This document shows positions 10,813 to 20,248 of a DNA stretch of 64,000 bases, piece after piece. Numbering within the stretch: position 1 is the first letter of the stretch; every line of letters begins with the position of its first letter. A program made the translations under genes and the position numbers. The notes under the pieces were generated by a model, which did no database searches, was not told where the DNA came from, and saw nothing but the letters and a program-made list of their open reading frames with translations. The DNA comes from an uncultured Tenacibaculum sp. (lineage in GTDB: Bacteria; Bacteroidota; Bacteroidia; Flavobacteriales; Flavobacteriaceae): assembly GCA_947501615.1 (NCBI GenBank), contig CANMWK010000002.1:421868-485867 (forward strand), given 5' to 3'.

Positions 10813-12099
10813 ATGTCAGAAATAGCGAAATTACAAATTGGCGAAAACACCTATGAATTTCCGTTAGTAAAAGGAACGGAAGATGAAGTTGCAATAGATA
10901 TTAAAACATTAAGAGGAGCTACAGGAGGAGTAATTACTATAGATCCAGGTTTTAAGAATACAGGTTCTTGTCAAAGTGCTATTACATTTTTAAATGGAGA
11001 AGAAGGAGTATTAAGATATAGAGGGTACTCAATTGAAGAGTTGGCTGAAAAAGCTGATTTTTTAGAAGTAGCTTACTTATTAATTTTTGGAGAATTACCA
11101 ACACAAGAGCAATTAGATAAATTCTATAATGATATTTTAGATAATGCTATTGTAGATGATGATATAAAAAAGATCATTGATGCATTTCCAAAAAATGCTC
11201 ATCCAATGGGAGTGTTGTCATCATTAACATCTGCATTAACAGCATTCAACCCATCTTCTGTAAATGTTGATTCTGAAGAAGAAATGTACAATGCTATTGT
11301 AAAAATCATGGGTAAATTTCCTGTGTTAGTAGCTTGGACAATGCGTAAAATAAAAGGGTTACCATTAAATTATGGCTCTCGTAAAATTGGGTATGTTGAA
11401 AATGTTATGAAGATGATGTTTGAAAAACCTAATGAAGATTACGAGATTAATCCTATCGTTAGAGATGCACTTGATAAATTATTAATCTTACATGCAGATC
11501 ATGAACAAAATTGTTCTACTTCTACAGTTAGAGTAGTAGGTTCTTCTCATGCAGGATTATTTGCATCTATTTCTGCAGGGATTTCTGCACTTTGGGGACC
11601 ATTACATGGTGGAGCTAACCAAGCAGTGTTAGAAATGCTAGAGGCTATTAAAACTGATGGTGGAGATACGAAAAAGTATATGGGTAAAGCTAAAGATAAA
11701 GAAGATCCGTTCCGTTTAATGGGATTCGGGCATAGAGTTTATAAAAACTTTGACCCAAGAGCAAAAATCATCAAAGTGGCTGCTGATGAAGTATTAGATG
11801 ATTTAGGAGTTGAAGATCCAGTATTAGATATTGCTAAAGGTTTAGAAAAAGAGGCATTAAGTGATGAGTATTTCGTGAAAAGAAAGTTATATCCTAATGT
11901 AGATTTCTATTCAGGAATTATATATAGAGCTATGGATATTCCAGTAGAAATGTTTACAGTAATGTTTGCTTTAGGACGTTTACCTGGATGGATCGCTCAA
12001 TGGAGAGAAATGCGTTTACGCAAGGAGCCAATTGGTCGTCCTCGTCAAGTTTATACAGGAGAGAATTACCGTCCTTTTGTAAAAATCAATAAAAGATAA
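10813..12099 (+). CDS. gltA: Citrate synthase
   Basis: Condenses acetyl-CoA and oxaloacetate into citrate, the entry step of the TCA cycle. The 428 residues match the type II (hexameric, Gram-negative-like) form. Visible motifs are GVITIDPGFKNTGSCQSAIT (N-terminal domain), GPLHGGANQAVLEML, the catalytic His in GFGHRVYK, and the Asp in YPNVDFYSG. Single-gene unit with a strong terminator. Confidence 0.98.
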   Translation: MSEIAKLQIGENTYEFPLVKGTEDEVAIDIKTLRGATGGVITIDPGFKNTGSCQSAITFLNGEEGVLRYRGYSIEELAEKADFLEVAYLLIFGELPTQEQLDKFYNDILDNAIVDDDIKKIIDAFPKNAHPMGVLSSLTSALTAFNPSSVNVDSEEEMYNAIVKIMGKFPVLVAWTMRKIKGLPLNYGSRKIGYVENVMKMMFEKPNEDYEINPIVRDALDKLLILHADHEQNCSTSTVRVVGSSHAGLFASISAGISALWGPLHGGANQAVLEMLEAIKTDGGDTKKYMGKAKDKEDPFRLMGFGHRVYKNFDPRAKIIKVAADEVLDDLGVEDPVLDIAKGLEKEALSDEYFVKRKLYPNVDFYSGIIYRAMDIPVEMFTVMFALGRLPGWIAQWREMRLRKEPIGRPRQVYTGENYRPFVKINKR

Positions 12100-12118
12100 A
12101 TACAATTAAAATGATATG

Positions 12119-12158
12119 ATGTCATTCTGAAATTTTACTCAGAATGACATTTTTTTTG
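12119..12158 (+). terminator. Terminator after gltA, repeat-like
   Basis: A 12-bp perfect stem ATGTCATTCTGA 12119-12130 / TCAGAATGACAT 12139-12150, then a T-run. The stem carries GTCATTCTGA, a motif I associate with dispersed hairpin repeats in flavobacterial genomes. It ends just before the next start codon at 12163. Confidence 0.85.
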
Positions 12159-12162
12159 CTAT

Positions 12163-13077
12163 ATGTTACAACTAAACGTAAAAAATGAAACTTCTCGATT
12201 AAGAGCAGTAGTTTTAGGAACAGCGGAAAATAATGGACCAACGCCAAAAGCTGAAGATTGTTACGATCCTAAAAGTAAGCAGCATGTTTTAGCCGGAACT
12301 TATCCTTCTGAGGCAGATATGATTCTAGAAATGGAAGCGGTTGCTAGAGTCTTTAAAAAATACAATGTGCAAGTTTTTCGCCCTGAAATTATAGAAAATT
12401 ACAATCAAATTTTTTCTAGAGATATTGCTTTTGTAATTGATGATAAATTGGTGAAAGCAAATATTTTACCAGATAGAGGTAGAGAATATGATGCAATACA
12501 ACACGTAATAGCTCAGATTGATCCACAAAATGTAATCGAATTACCAGAAGAGTGTCATGTAGAAGGCGGTGATGTAATGCCTTGGAATGATTATATTTTT
12601 ATTGGAACGTATTCAGGTGCAGACTATTCTGAGTATATCACAGCTAGAACAAATACAGATGCTGTAATTGCTTTACAAGAGTTATTTCCTGAGAAAATCG
12701 TAAAAGCATTTGAATTAAGAAAATCAAATACAGATCCAAAAGAAAATGCCCTACATTTAGATTGTTGTTTTCAGCCCATAGGAAAAGATAAAGCCATTCT
12801 ACATAAAAACGGATTCTTAGTAGAAAAAGAATACGAATGGTTAATAGATTTCTTAGGGAAAGAAAATGTTTTTGAAATTACAAAAGAAGAAATGTATAAT
12901 ATGAATAGTAATATCTTTTCAATATCAGAAGATGTTATTATTTCTGAAAAAAACTTTACTAGACTAAATACTTGGTTGCGAGAAAAAGGATTTACTGTAG
13001 AAGAAGTACCTTATGCTGAAATTGCTAAACAAGAAGGCTTATTGCGTTGTTCTACGCTTCCTTTAATTAGAGATTAG
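12163..13077 (+). CDS. Amidinotransferase / arginine-deiminase superfamily hydrolase
   Basis: A 304-residue protein of the guanidino-group-modifying (GME) fold. The substrate-binding and catalytic landmarks present are SRDIAFVIDD (Arg-Asp), HVEGGDVMPW (Glu-Gly-Gly-Asp), HLDCCFQP (His) and a C-terminal Cys296 in LLRCSTLPL. This fits a dimethylarginine/arginine hydrolase or amidinotransferase; the exact substrate cannot be read from the sequence. It is monocistronic, with its ATG right after the gltA terminator. A second, divergent member of the superfamily lies at 31921. Confidence 0.85.
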   Translation: MLQLNVKNETSRLRAVVLGTAENNGPTPKAEDCYDPKSKQHVLAGTYPSEADMILEMEAVARVFKKYNVQVFRPEIIENYNQIFSRDIAFVIDDKLVKANILPDRGREYDAIQHVIAQIDPQNVIELPEECHVEGGDVMPWNDYIFIGTYSGADYSEYITARTNTDAVIALQELFPEKIVKAFELRKSNTDPKENALHLDCCFQPIGKDKAILHKNGFLVEKEYEWLIDFLGKENVFEITKEEMYNMNSNIFSISEDVIISEKNFTRLNTWLREKGFTVEEVPYAEIAKQEGLLRCSTLPLIRD

Positions 13078-13095
13078 TTGTTTTGGTATAGTTTA

Positions 13096-13485
13096 TTATT
13101 GAATAGTGGTATTCAAATTAGGGCTAAAACTAATTAGAAAGCCTTCAGTGTGCCATATATAGTTAGAAGTATTAGGGGTGTAATAATAAAGGTTAGCAAA
13201 TACACCTAAGGTGTCTTCTGTATCAAATGAGTTGTACTCCTTTAAAGATATTTCTCCTCTAATGGAAATATTATTTTCGAAAGTGTATTCGATTAAAGAC
13301 GTACTATAGATGGAGAGATTTTTAGGAATGTAAATATCCGAAGGTAAATGTTTCCAATATATTTTAAGTGAAGTGTTGTACTCATCTGTACTAGCGGTTA
13401 AAATGGGTAATTCACATTCAATAACCAGATTGTCGTTTAAATTCGGAAAGATTATTTCTTCCCAACGCTTGATTTCAGTTTTCAT
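13096..13485 (-). CDS. Hypothetical protein, 129 aa
   Basis: Not recognised. Predicted cytoplasmic (no signal peptide or membrane segment), beta-rich with many aromatic residues (SLKIYWKHLPSDIYIP, GVFANLYYYTPNTSNYIWH). Minus strand, convergent with the hydrolase gene at 12163. It is separated from the cystatin-like gene upstream by a terminator, so it probably has its own promoter. It lacks obvious catalytic motifs. Confidence 0.6.
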   Translation of the reverse strand: MKTEIKRWEEIIFPNLNDNLVIECELPILTASTDEYNTSLKIYWKHLPSDIYIPKNLSIYSTSLIEYTFENNISIRGEISLKEYNSFDTEDTLGVFANLYYYTPNTSNYIWHTEGFLISFSPNLNTTIQ

Positions 13486-13502
13486 AAAATAATGAGTTTT
13501 AA

Positions 13503-13545
13503 AATAAAAACCAGCAAGAATAATTATAGCTTTTTTGCTGGTCTT
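13503..13545 (-). terminator. Terminator of the cystatin-like gene (minus strand)
   Basis: Stem ACCAGCAA 13510-13517 with TTGCTGGT 13535-13542. Read on the minus strand it is followed by TTTTTATTTT. It sits 10 bases after the stop of the gene at 13552. Confidence 0.75.
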
Positions 13546-13551
13546 TAAATA

Positions 13552-13845
13552 TTATATTCTAGTGATAGAAACAATATGTGGTTTACCTTGACCTGGTAAA
13601 GGTTGGAAAATTTCAACAATAGCTTCCCACTGAATCGGTTCTGGCCCAGGTAATGTAGCTTTACATTTAAAACGATAGTTCATACCCGCTACTAATTGTG
13701 TAGATACTTCCTGAGGAGAATAATTTACTCCTACAAATCCAGCTAGAGCTTCGTCGAATACTTTTTGATCTTCAGCAGTTACAGGTCCATAAGGAGTCCA
13801 TCCTCCCACTAATGTTTTTTCGTCAGTTGCAGTTTGATTTGACAT
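13552..13845 (-). CDS. Cystatin/stefin-like small protein
   Basis: A 97-residue protein with the layout of type 1 cystatins (cytosolic cysteine-protease inhibitors). It has a Gly pair near the N-terminus (LVGGWTPYGPVT), a helix region (EDQKVFDEALAGFVGVNY), the QxVxG inhibitory-loop equivalent QLVAG in STQLVAGMNYRFKCKA, and a C-terminal loop FQPLPGQGKPHIV with the Pro-Gly element. There is no signal peptide, so a cytosolic location is expected. Monocistronic with its own terminator. Inhibitor activity is inferred from motif similarity only. Confidence 0.75.
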   Translation of the reverse strand: MSNQTATDEKTLVGGWTPYGPVTAEDQKVFDEALAGFVGVNYSPQEVSTQLVAGMNYRFKCKATLPGPEPIQWEAIVEIFQPLPGQGKPHIVSITRI

Positions 13846-13974
13846 AATATTTATGATTTAAGTTGTTGTAAATTTCAGAAAAGAGTTAGATGAAAAATGT
13901 AATAATACCTTTAGAGTATAAAATCAAGACATAAGTGTATGAATAATAGGTAAGAAGTTTTTTTAATTATTAAG

Positions 13975-13998
13975 TTGAAGAATAAAGCCTTATATTTG
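13975..13998 (+). promoter_or_regulatory. Probable promoter of the thiamine operon
   Basis: TATATTTG at 13991-13998 matches the Bacteroidota -7 consensus TAnnTTTG. A TTG lies at 13975, a spacing of 13 bases, shorter than ideal. It is just upstream of the TPP riboswitch. Confidence 0.5.
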
Positions 13999-14010
13999 TA
14001 ACGTTAAAAC

Positions 14011-14090
14011 TTTAGGAGTAGCTAGTTTGACTAGCTTGAGAAATATCCTTAGAACCTGATTTGGTTAACACCAACGGAGGGAAAAGTTGT
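14011..14090 (+). ncRNA. TPP riboswitch (THI element)
   Basis: The conserved cores of the thiamine-pyrophosphate aptamer are present: AGGAGT...CTTGAGA at about 14014-14042, then AGAACCTGAT (14051-14060), TTAACACCAACGGAGGGAAA (14065-14084). The P3 region is the stem GCTAG/CTAGC. It stands about 70 bases before thiS, so thiamine pyrophosphate should repress the downstream thi genes. The expression platform is not resolved by eye. Confidence 0.92.
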
Positions 14091-14155
14091 CTTACTTTAC
14101 TGCATTCTTAATTAGAGTGTATAGATACTTCTAAAGTTTACTTATATGGTTTTAT

Positions 14156-14359
14156 ATGATAACAGTAAAAGTAAACAATACCAGCAAAACATTTTCAAAA
14201 GATACTACTGTAGTAGCTATGATTGATGATTTGCAAATTCAATCTAATGGCATAGCTATAGCTATAAATAATACAATTATTACAAAGTCTGAATGGGAGA
14301 ATTATAAACTATCAGATAATGACACTATTTTAATAATTCGATCTACCCAAGGCGGATAA
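14156..14359 (+). CDS. thiS: Sulfur carrier protein ThiS
   Basis: Ubiquitin-fold carrier of the sulfur used to build the thiazole ring. 67 residues, ending in the required Gly-Gly (STQGG), where ThiF adenylates and the thiocarboxylate forms. The N-terminus MITVKVNNTSKTF and the IAIAINNTIITKSEW block are family-typical. First gene after the TPP riboswitch; partners thiG, thiH and a ThiF-like gene lie downstream. Confidence 0.95.
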   Translation: MITVKVNNTSKTFSKDTTVVAMIDDLQIQSNGIAIAINNTIITKSEWENYKLSDNDTILIIRSTQGG

Positions 14360-14364
14360 ACTAA

Positions 14365-16245
<1,881 letters not shown>

Positions 16246-16321
16246 TAATTACGAATTTTTGATTGTCATTACTAGGTTCCATTCGTAATGCATATTTTAA
16301 ATTTGATATTTTAATAATGTT

Positions 16322-16437
16322 TGTCAGTTCGAGTGATTTTTCGAAGAGAAACAAAGAAAAGATGTATCGAGAATAAACGAATATTTCTCGATATAAATTT
16401 CACTCATTTTCAATCGTGAAATTCACTCGAAATGACA
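16322..16437. repeat. Hairpin repeat element between thiC and tenI-like gene
   Basis: TGTCAGTTCGAGTGA (16322-16336) and TCACTCGAAATGACA (16423-16437) form an inverted repeat with 14 of 15 positions paired. Inside it TATCGAGAA 16365-16373 pairs with TTCTCGATA 16385-16393. The TGTCAGTTCGAG end recurs at 63754. It looks like a small non-coding dispersed repeat (REP/MITE-like) inserted in the operon. Confidence 0.65.
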
Positions 16438-16454
16438 GCTGTTAATGATGTATT

Positions 16455-17045
16455 ATGTTAATTGTCCTAACATCCGAAAAGGAGATACAAAATGAAGCAG
16501 TACTTTTAAATCAATTATTTGAAAATGGTTTAGAAGTATTGCATTTAAGAAAACCTTCTTTTAATATTGAAGGATATCGAAACTTATTAAAAGAAATCAA
16601 TCCAAAGCACTATCAAAAAATTATGATACATCAGTTTCATGAGTTGTGCGCTGAGTTTGTATTGAAAGGAATTCACATTCAAGAGCAACCTAGATTAGAT
16701 TTAGGACAAAAACTAGAAGGTTATGTTTCCTTATACATGTCTGAAGGTTTTAAAGTAAGTAGTTCTTTTCATGAACCAGAGGTTTTAGATGCTTGCGAAA
16801 TTAATTTTGATTATCACTTATTGAGTCCAGTTTTTTCTTCAATCTCTAAACAAGGATACGAAGGAAGAGGTTTTGATGTAAACAGCATTGATAAAACGAT
16901 TATAGGAATGGGTGGAGTAAATGCAAATACAATTCCTAAAGTATTAGAGCTAGGTTATAAAGGTATTGGTGTACTTGGAGGAATTTGGAATACAGAAGAC
17001 CCTATAAAAAGTTTTGAAGAAATCAAACGTCATTACGAAGTGTAG
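16455..17045 (+). CDS. TenI-like thiazole tautomerase / ThiE-superfamily protein
   Basis: A 196-residue TIM-barrel protein of the thiamine-phosphate synthase superfamily. It lacks the diphosphate-binding signatures of true ThiE: INDH is replaced by IHQF, and GVHLGQTD by GIHIQEQP. It keeps a His in SSFHEPEVLDA and a TenI-like KQGYEGRGF segment. This fits TenI, which aromatises the thiazole phosphate tautomer. A bona fide ThiE is encoded at 18398, so division of labour is likely. A remaining TMP-synthase activity cannot be excluded. Confidence 0.75.
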   Translation: MLIVLTSEKEIQNEAVLLNQLFENGLEVLHLRKPSFNIEGYRNLLKEINPKHYQKIMIHQFHELCAEFVLKGIHIQEQPRLDLGQKLEGYVSLYMSEGFKVSSSFHEPEVLDACEINFDYHLLSPVFSSISKQGYEGRGFDVNSIDKTIIGMGGVNANTIPKVLELGYKGIGVLGGIWNTEDPIKSFEEIKRHYEV

Positions 17046-17055
17046 AAGTAAATAT

Positions 17056-17126
17056 CGTCAACCTGAACTTGTTTCAGGTTCTCATTATTGATACTTATGA
17101 GATTCTGAAATAAATTCAGAAAGACA
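17056..17126. repeat. Composite hairpin repeat between tenI-like gene and thiD
   Basis: Three helices are visible: AACCTGAA/TTCAGGTT (17060-17067 / 17073-17080), TCTCAT/ATGAGA (17080-17085 / 17097-17102) and TTCTGAA/TTCAGAA (17103-17109 / 17115-17121). The arrangement resembles dispersed extragenic hairpin repeats. No T-run follows, so it is not a classical terminator. Confidence 0.55.
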
Positions 17127-17153
17127 AATAATCTTAAATAAAAGTTTATAAAC

Positions 17154-17906
17154 TTGAAACAACGACCATACATATTAACTATTGCAGGTTTTGATCCATC
17201 AAACGGAGCTGGTTTAACAGCAGATGTAAAAACATTTGAGCAATTAAAATGTTACGGATTGTCAGTTTGTACTGCTAATACAATTCAAAATGATAGTGAG
17301 TTTCTGAAATGTGATTGGATTGATATAGTAACTATTTTAGAGCAAATTAAAGTTTTGTTTGATCGTTTTTCGATTGCTACTGTTAAAATCGGGATTGTTG
17401 AAGATTGGCAAAAACTTTCTACAATTATTGATACGGTTTTACAATTAAATCCAGAAGCAAAAATTATTTTAGATCCAGTTTTAAAATCATCTACAGGTTT
17501 TGTATTTCAAAACGATTTTAGTGAAAGTGATTTCGATAAAATTTTAGAGAAGATCTATTTAATTACTCCGAATTACCAAGAGATTCAAAATTTATATCAA
17601 GAGAAAACAATTGAAGAAACTATAAATCATATTCAGTCGAAAACTCACTTGTTTTTAAAAGGAGGACACAATCCTGAAAAGGTAGGAGTAGACTATTTAT
17701 ATACAAATGAAGGGAAAATACATCCTTTCAATCCTAAAAAAGGAATTAAAATATTTGAAAAGCATGGAAGCGGCTGTGTATTGTCATCAGCAATTGCAAG
17801 TTACATCGCTTTAAAATATCCGTTAGTAAAATCATGTTTTAAAGGAAAACGTTACATCGAAAAAGTATTGAGTTCTAACAAAACGTTATTGGGGTACCAT
17901 TCTTAG
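17154..17906 (+). CDS. thiD: Hydroxymethylpyrimidine (phosphate) kinase
   Basis: Ribokinase-fold enzyme phosphorylating HMP-P to HMP-PP for coupling by ThiE. The 250 residues begin with a TTG codon; an in-frame stop at 17139 leaves no ATG. The N-terminal motif is ILTIAGFDPSNGAGLTADVK, followed by DPVLKSSTGF and the anion-hole motif EKHGSGCVLSSAIASY. The C-terminus is slightly short compared with enterobacterial ThiD. Part of the thi cluster. Confidence 0.93.
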   Translation: MKQRPYILTIAGFDPSNGAGLTADVKTFEQLKCYGLSVCTANTIQNDSEFLKCDWIDIVTILEQIKVLFDRFSIATVKIGIVEDWQKLSTIIDTVLQLNPEAKIILDPVLKSSTGFVFQNDFSESDFDKILEKIYLITPNYQEIQNLYQEKTIEETINHIQSKTHLFLKGGHNPEKVGVDYLYTNEGKIHPFNPKKGIKIFEKHGSGCVLSSAIASYIALKYPLVKSCFKGKRYIEKVLSSNKTLLGYHS

Positions 17907-17980
17907 GAGTTAAGGAGGTTAGGAGTTGAAGTAGTTAAGAATCTCAGGAGTTAAGTAGAGTAGAAGAGAAGAAAAAAGTT

Positions 17981-18345
17981 ATGAAAGAAGTAAAAAGTAA
18001 ATCATTTGAAGGTTTAATAGTTTGGCAAAAAGCACATCAATTTGTGTTATGTGTTTATCGATTAACTGATGATTTTCCTAAAATGAAATTTATGGTTTAA
18101 CAAGCCAGTTCAGAAGAGCTGCGATATCAATAGCAGCAAATATTGTTGAAGGATATAAGAAAAAAGGAATAAAAGATAAGTTACGTTTTTTTAATATAGC
18201 CCAAGGGTCTTTAGAAGAGTGTAGATATTATTTAGTTTTAACAAAAGACTTAAAATATAAAATAAGTCTAGATGATGAAAATCAGTTGTTAATTGAAGTT
18301 AGTAAGTTGTTAAATTCCTATTGCAAAGCAATTCTAGGGAAATAG
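17981..18345 (+). pseudogene. Frameshifted four-helix-bundle (S23/IVP-like) gene
   Basis: The first frame from ATG 17981 reads SFEGLIVWQKAHQFVLCVYR then TDDFPKMKF and hits a stop at 18098. One frame over, the family continues without a break as YGLTSQFRRAAISIAANIVE, then EGYKKK, EECRYYLVLTKDL, ending at 18345. A single lost T in the AAATTTATGG stretch near 18088-18091 would explain it. The function of this family is unknown. A complete paralogue lies at 19884. A sequencing error is an alternative explanation. Confidence 0.8.
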
Positions 18346-18397
18346 ATACAGTAATTCTTAACTTCTTTTAACTCCTGAATTCTAATAATTCTTTAAA

Positions 18398-19048
18398 ATG
18401 ATAAGTAAATTACAATATATATCACAAGGAGAAACTCCTGAAGCGCATTTGCAAAATATTCAAAGTGCTTGTACAGCTGGAGTAGAATGGGTACAACTTC
18501 GTTTGAAAAATTTAGCAGAGGAGGTTATTCTTGAAACTGCTGCAACAGCAAGAGAGATTACGAGTCATTTTCAAACAAGATTAATTATTAATGATCATTA
18601 TAAAGTTGCAGAAGAAGTAAAAGCAGATGGAGTTCATTTGGGACAGACAGATGCTTGTCCGGCTGAAGTGAGAAAATACTTAGGAAACTTATTCATTATA
18701 GGAGGTACTGCAAATACTTTAGAAGATTGTAAAACTTTACTTGAAAAGAAAGTAGATTATATAGGGTTAGGACCTTTTAGATATACAACTACAAAGAAAA
18801 ATTTAAGTCCCACTTTAGGTTTGACAGGTTATCAAGTATTATTAGAAGAATTGAATACAGAAACTCCTGTGATTGCTATTGGAGGAATTGTTTTAGAAGA
18901 TGTAGCATCATTATTAGAAACAAATATTCATGGTATAGCGGTATCAGGAGAAATAACTAAAGATTTTAATTCCATTTCAAAATTTCATCAAATTTTAAAA
19001 GCAGGAAGTTCACAAGAACAAGTTTTTAAATTAGATACAAACAACTAA
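18398..19048 (+). CDS. thiE: Thiamine-phosphate synthase
   Basis: Joins HMP-PP and thiazole phosphate into thiamine phosphate. The 216 residues retain the catalytic pattern: WVQLRLKN, RLIINDHYKVA, GVHLGQTDA, the loop IGLGPFRYTTTKKN and PVIAIGGIV. It is thus the canonical ThiE, in contrast to the TenI-like gene at 16455. Nine bases separate it from thiG. Confidence 0.95.
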   Translation: MISKLQYISQGETPEAHLQNIQSACTAGVEWVQLRLKNLAEEVILETAATAREITSHFQTRLIINDHYKVAEEVKADGVHLGQTDACPAEVRKYLGNLFIIGGTANTLEDCKTLLEKKVDYIGLGPFRYTTTKKNLSPTLGLTGYQVLLEELNTETPVIAIGGIVLEDVASLLETNIHGIAVSGEITKDFNSISKFHQILKAGSSQEQVFKLDTNN

Positions 19049-19057
19049 CTAATTATT

Positions 19058-19825
19058 ATGAGTTCATTACAAATAGCAGATAAAACATTTACATCACGTT
19101 TGTTTACAGGAACAGGGAAGTTTAGTTCTTCAGAATTAATGCGTGATGCTTTATTAGAAAGTGAAAGTGAATTAGTAACAGTAGCGCTAAAAAGAGTTGA
19201 TGTACAAAACGAAGAAGATGATATTTTAACACATTTAAATCATCAACGAATTAATTTATTACCAAATACTTCAGGAGTAAGAAATGCGAAAGAAGCAGTT
19301 TTTGCGGCTGAATTATCTAGAGAAGCTTTAGAAACAAACTGGGTGAAATTAGAAATACATCCAGATCCAAAATATTTATTGCCAGATCCTATAGAAACAT
19401 TAAAAGCAGCAGAAGAGTTAGTGAAAAAAGGATTTATTGTGATGCCTTACATTCATGCCGATCCTGTTTTATGTAAACGATTAGAAGAGGTAGGAACACA
19501 ATGTGTAATGCCATTAGGAGCACCAATAGGAAGTAACAAAGGATTAAAAACATTAGAGTTTTTAGAGATTATTGTAGAACAATCTAATGTTCCTGTAGTT
19601 GTAGATGCAGGTATCGGTTCACCTTCGCATGCTGCTCACGCGATGGAGGTTGGAGCAGATGCAGTTTTAGTAAATACAGCAATAGCAGTTTCTCAAAATC
19701 CGGTAGCAATGGCAAAAGCTTTTAAAATGGCGGTTGAAGCTGGTAGAATAGCTTACGAAGCAAAATTAGCTCCAGTAAAAAATCATGCAGAAGCGAGTAG
19801 TCCATTGACTTCATTCCTTTCGTAA
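19058..19825 (+). CDS. thiG: Thiazole synthase
   Basis: Forms the thiazole ring from DXP, dehydroglycine and ThiS thiocarboxylate. The 255-residue TIM barrel has [12 protein letters not shown] near the N-terminus, [10 protein letters not shown] with the Schiff-base lysine region, and [20 protein letters not shown] for phosphate binding. It follows thiE by nine bases; the usual partner thiH is separated from it by an inserted S23-like gene. Confidence 0.97.
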   Translation: MSSLQIADKTFTSRLFTGTGKFSSSELMRDALLESESELVTVALKRVDVQNEEDDILTHLNHQRINLLPNTSGVRNAKEAVFAAELSREALETNWVKLEIHPDPKYLLPDPIETLKAAEELVKKGFIVMPYIHADPVLCKRLEEVGTQCVMPLGAPIGSNKGLKTLEFLEIIVEQSNVPVVVDAGIGSPSHAAHAMEVGADAVLVNTAIAVSQNPVAMAKAFKMAVEAGRIAYEAKLAPVKNHAEASSPLTSFLS

Positions 19826-19883
19826 TGAAGGTTTATGGTTTGAGACTGAAGGTAGAAGTGAAATTTTAAGAAAAAGAAAAATA

Positions 19884-20237
19884 ATGAGAAACTATGAAGA
19901 TTTAAAAGTGTGGGAGCGATCTCACAAGTTGTGTTTAGAAGTGTATAAAATCACTAATGATTTTCCAGATGAAGAAAAATTTGGATTAATATCACAATTA
20001 AGAAGAGCATCTTCTTCTGTGCCAACAAATATAGCAGAAGGATGTGGATACGATACTCCTAAGGAGTTTGCAAGATTTTTAAAAATAGCTTCTGGATCGA
20101 TTACAGAAGTTTCGTATTTAATTCAGTTATCGAAAGATTTATATTTCCTTTCAAAGGAAAAATTTGAATTAGTAAATAAAGAAGCAACAATAATAAGACG
20201 TATGTTGTATAAATTAAGAATGTCCCAATTAAATTAA
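19884..20237 (+). CDS. Four-helix-bundle protein (S23/IVP-like)
   Basis: A 117-residue protein of the family first noticed as ORFs in 23S rRNA intervening sequences. Its landmarks are YEDLKVWERSHKLCLEVYK, FPDEEKFGLISQLRRASSSV and PTNIAEGCGYDTPKEF. The molecular function is unknown. It sits in frame and intact between thiG and thiH, where such a gene is not normally expected. A decayed relative is at 17981. Likely cotranscribed with the thi genes. Confidence 0.85.
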   Translation: MRNYEDLKVWERSHKLCLEVYKITNDFPDEEKFGLISQLRRASSSVPTNIAEGCGYDTPKEFARFLKIASGSITEVSYLIQLSKDLYFLSKEKFELVNKEATIIRRMLYKLRMSQLN

Positions 20238-20248
20238 AATATATTCTG

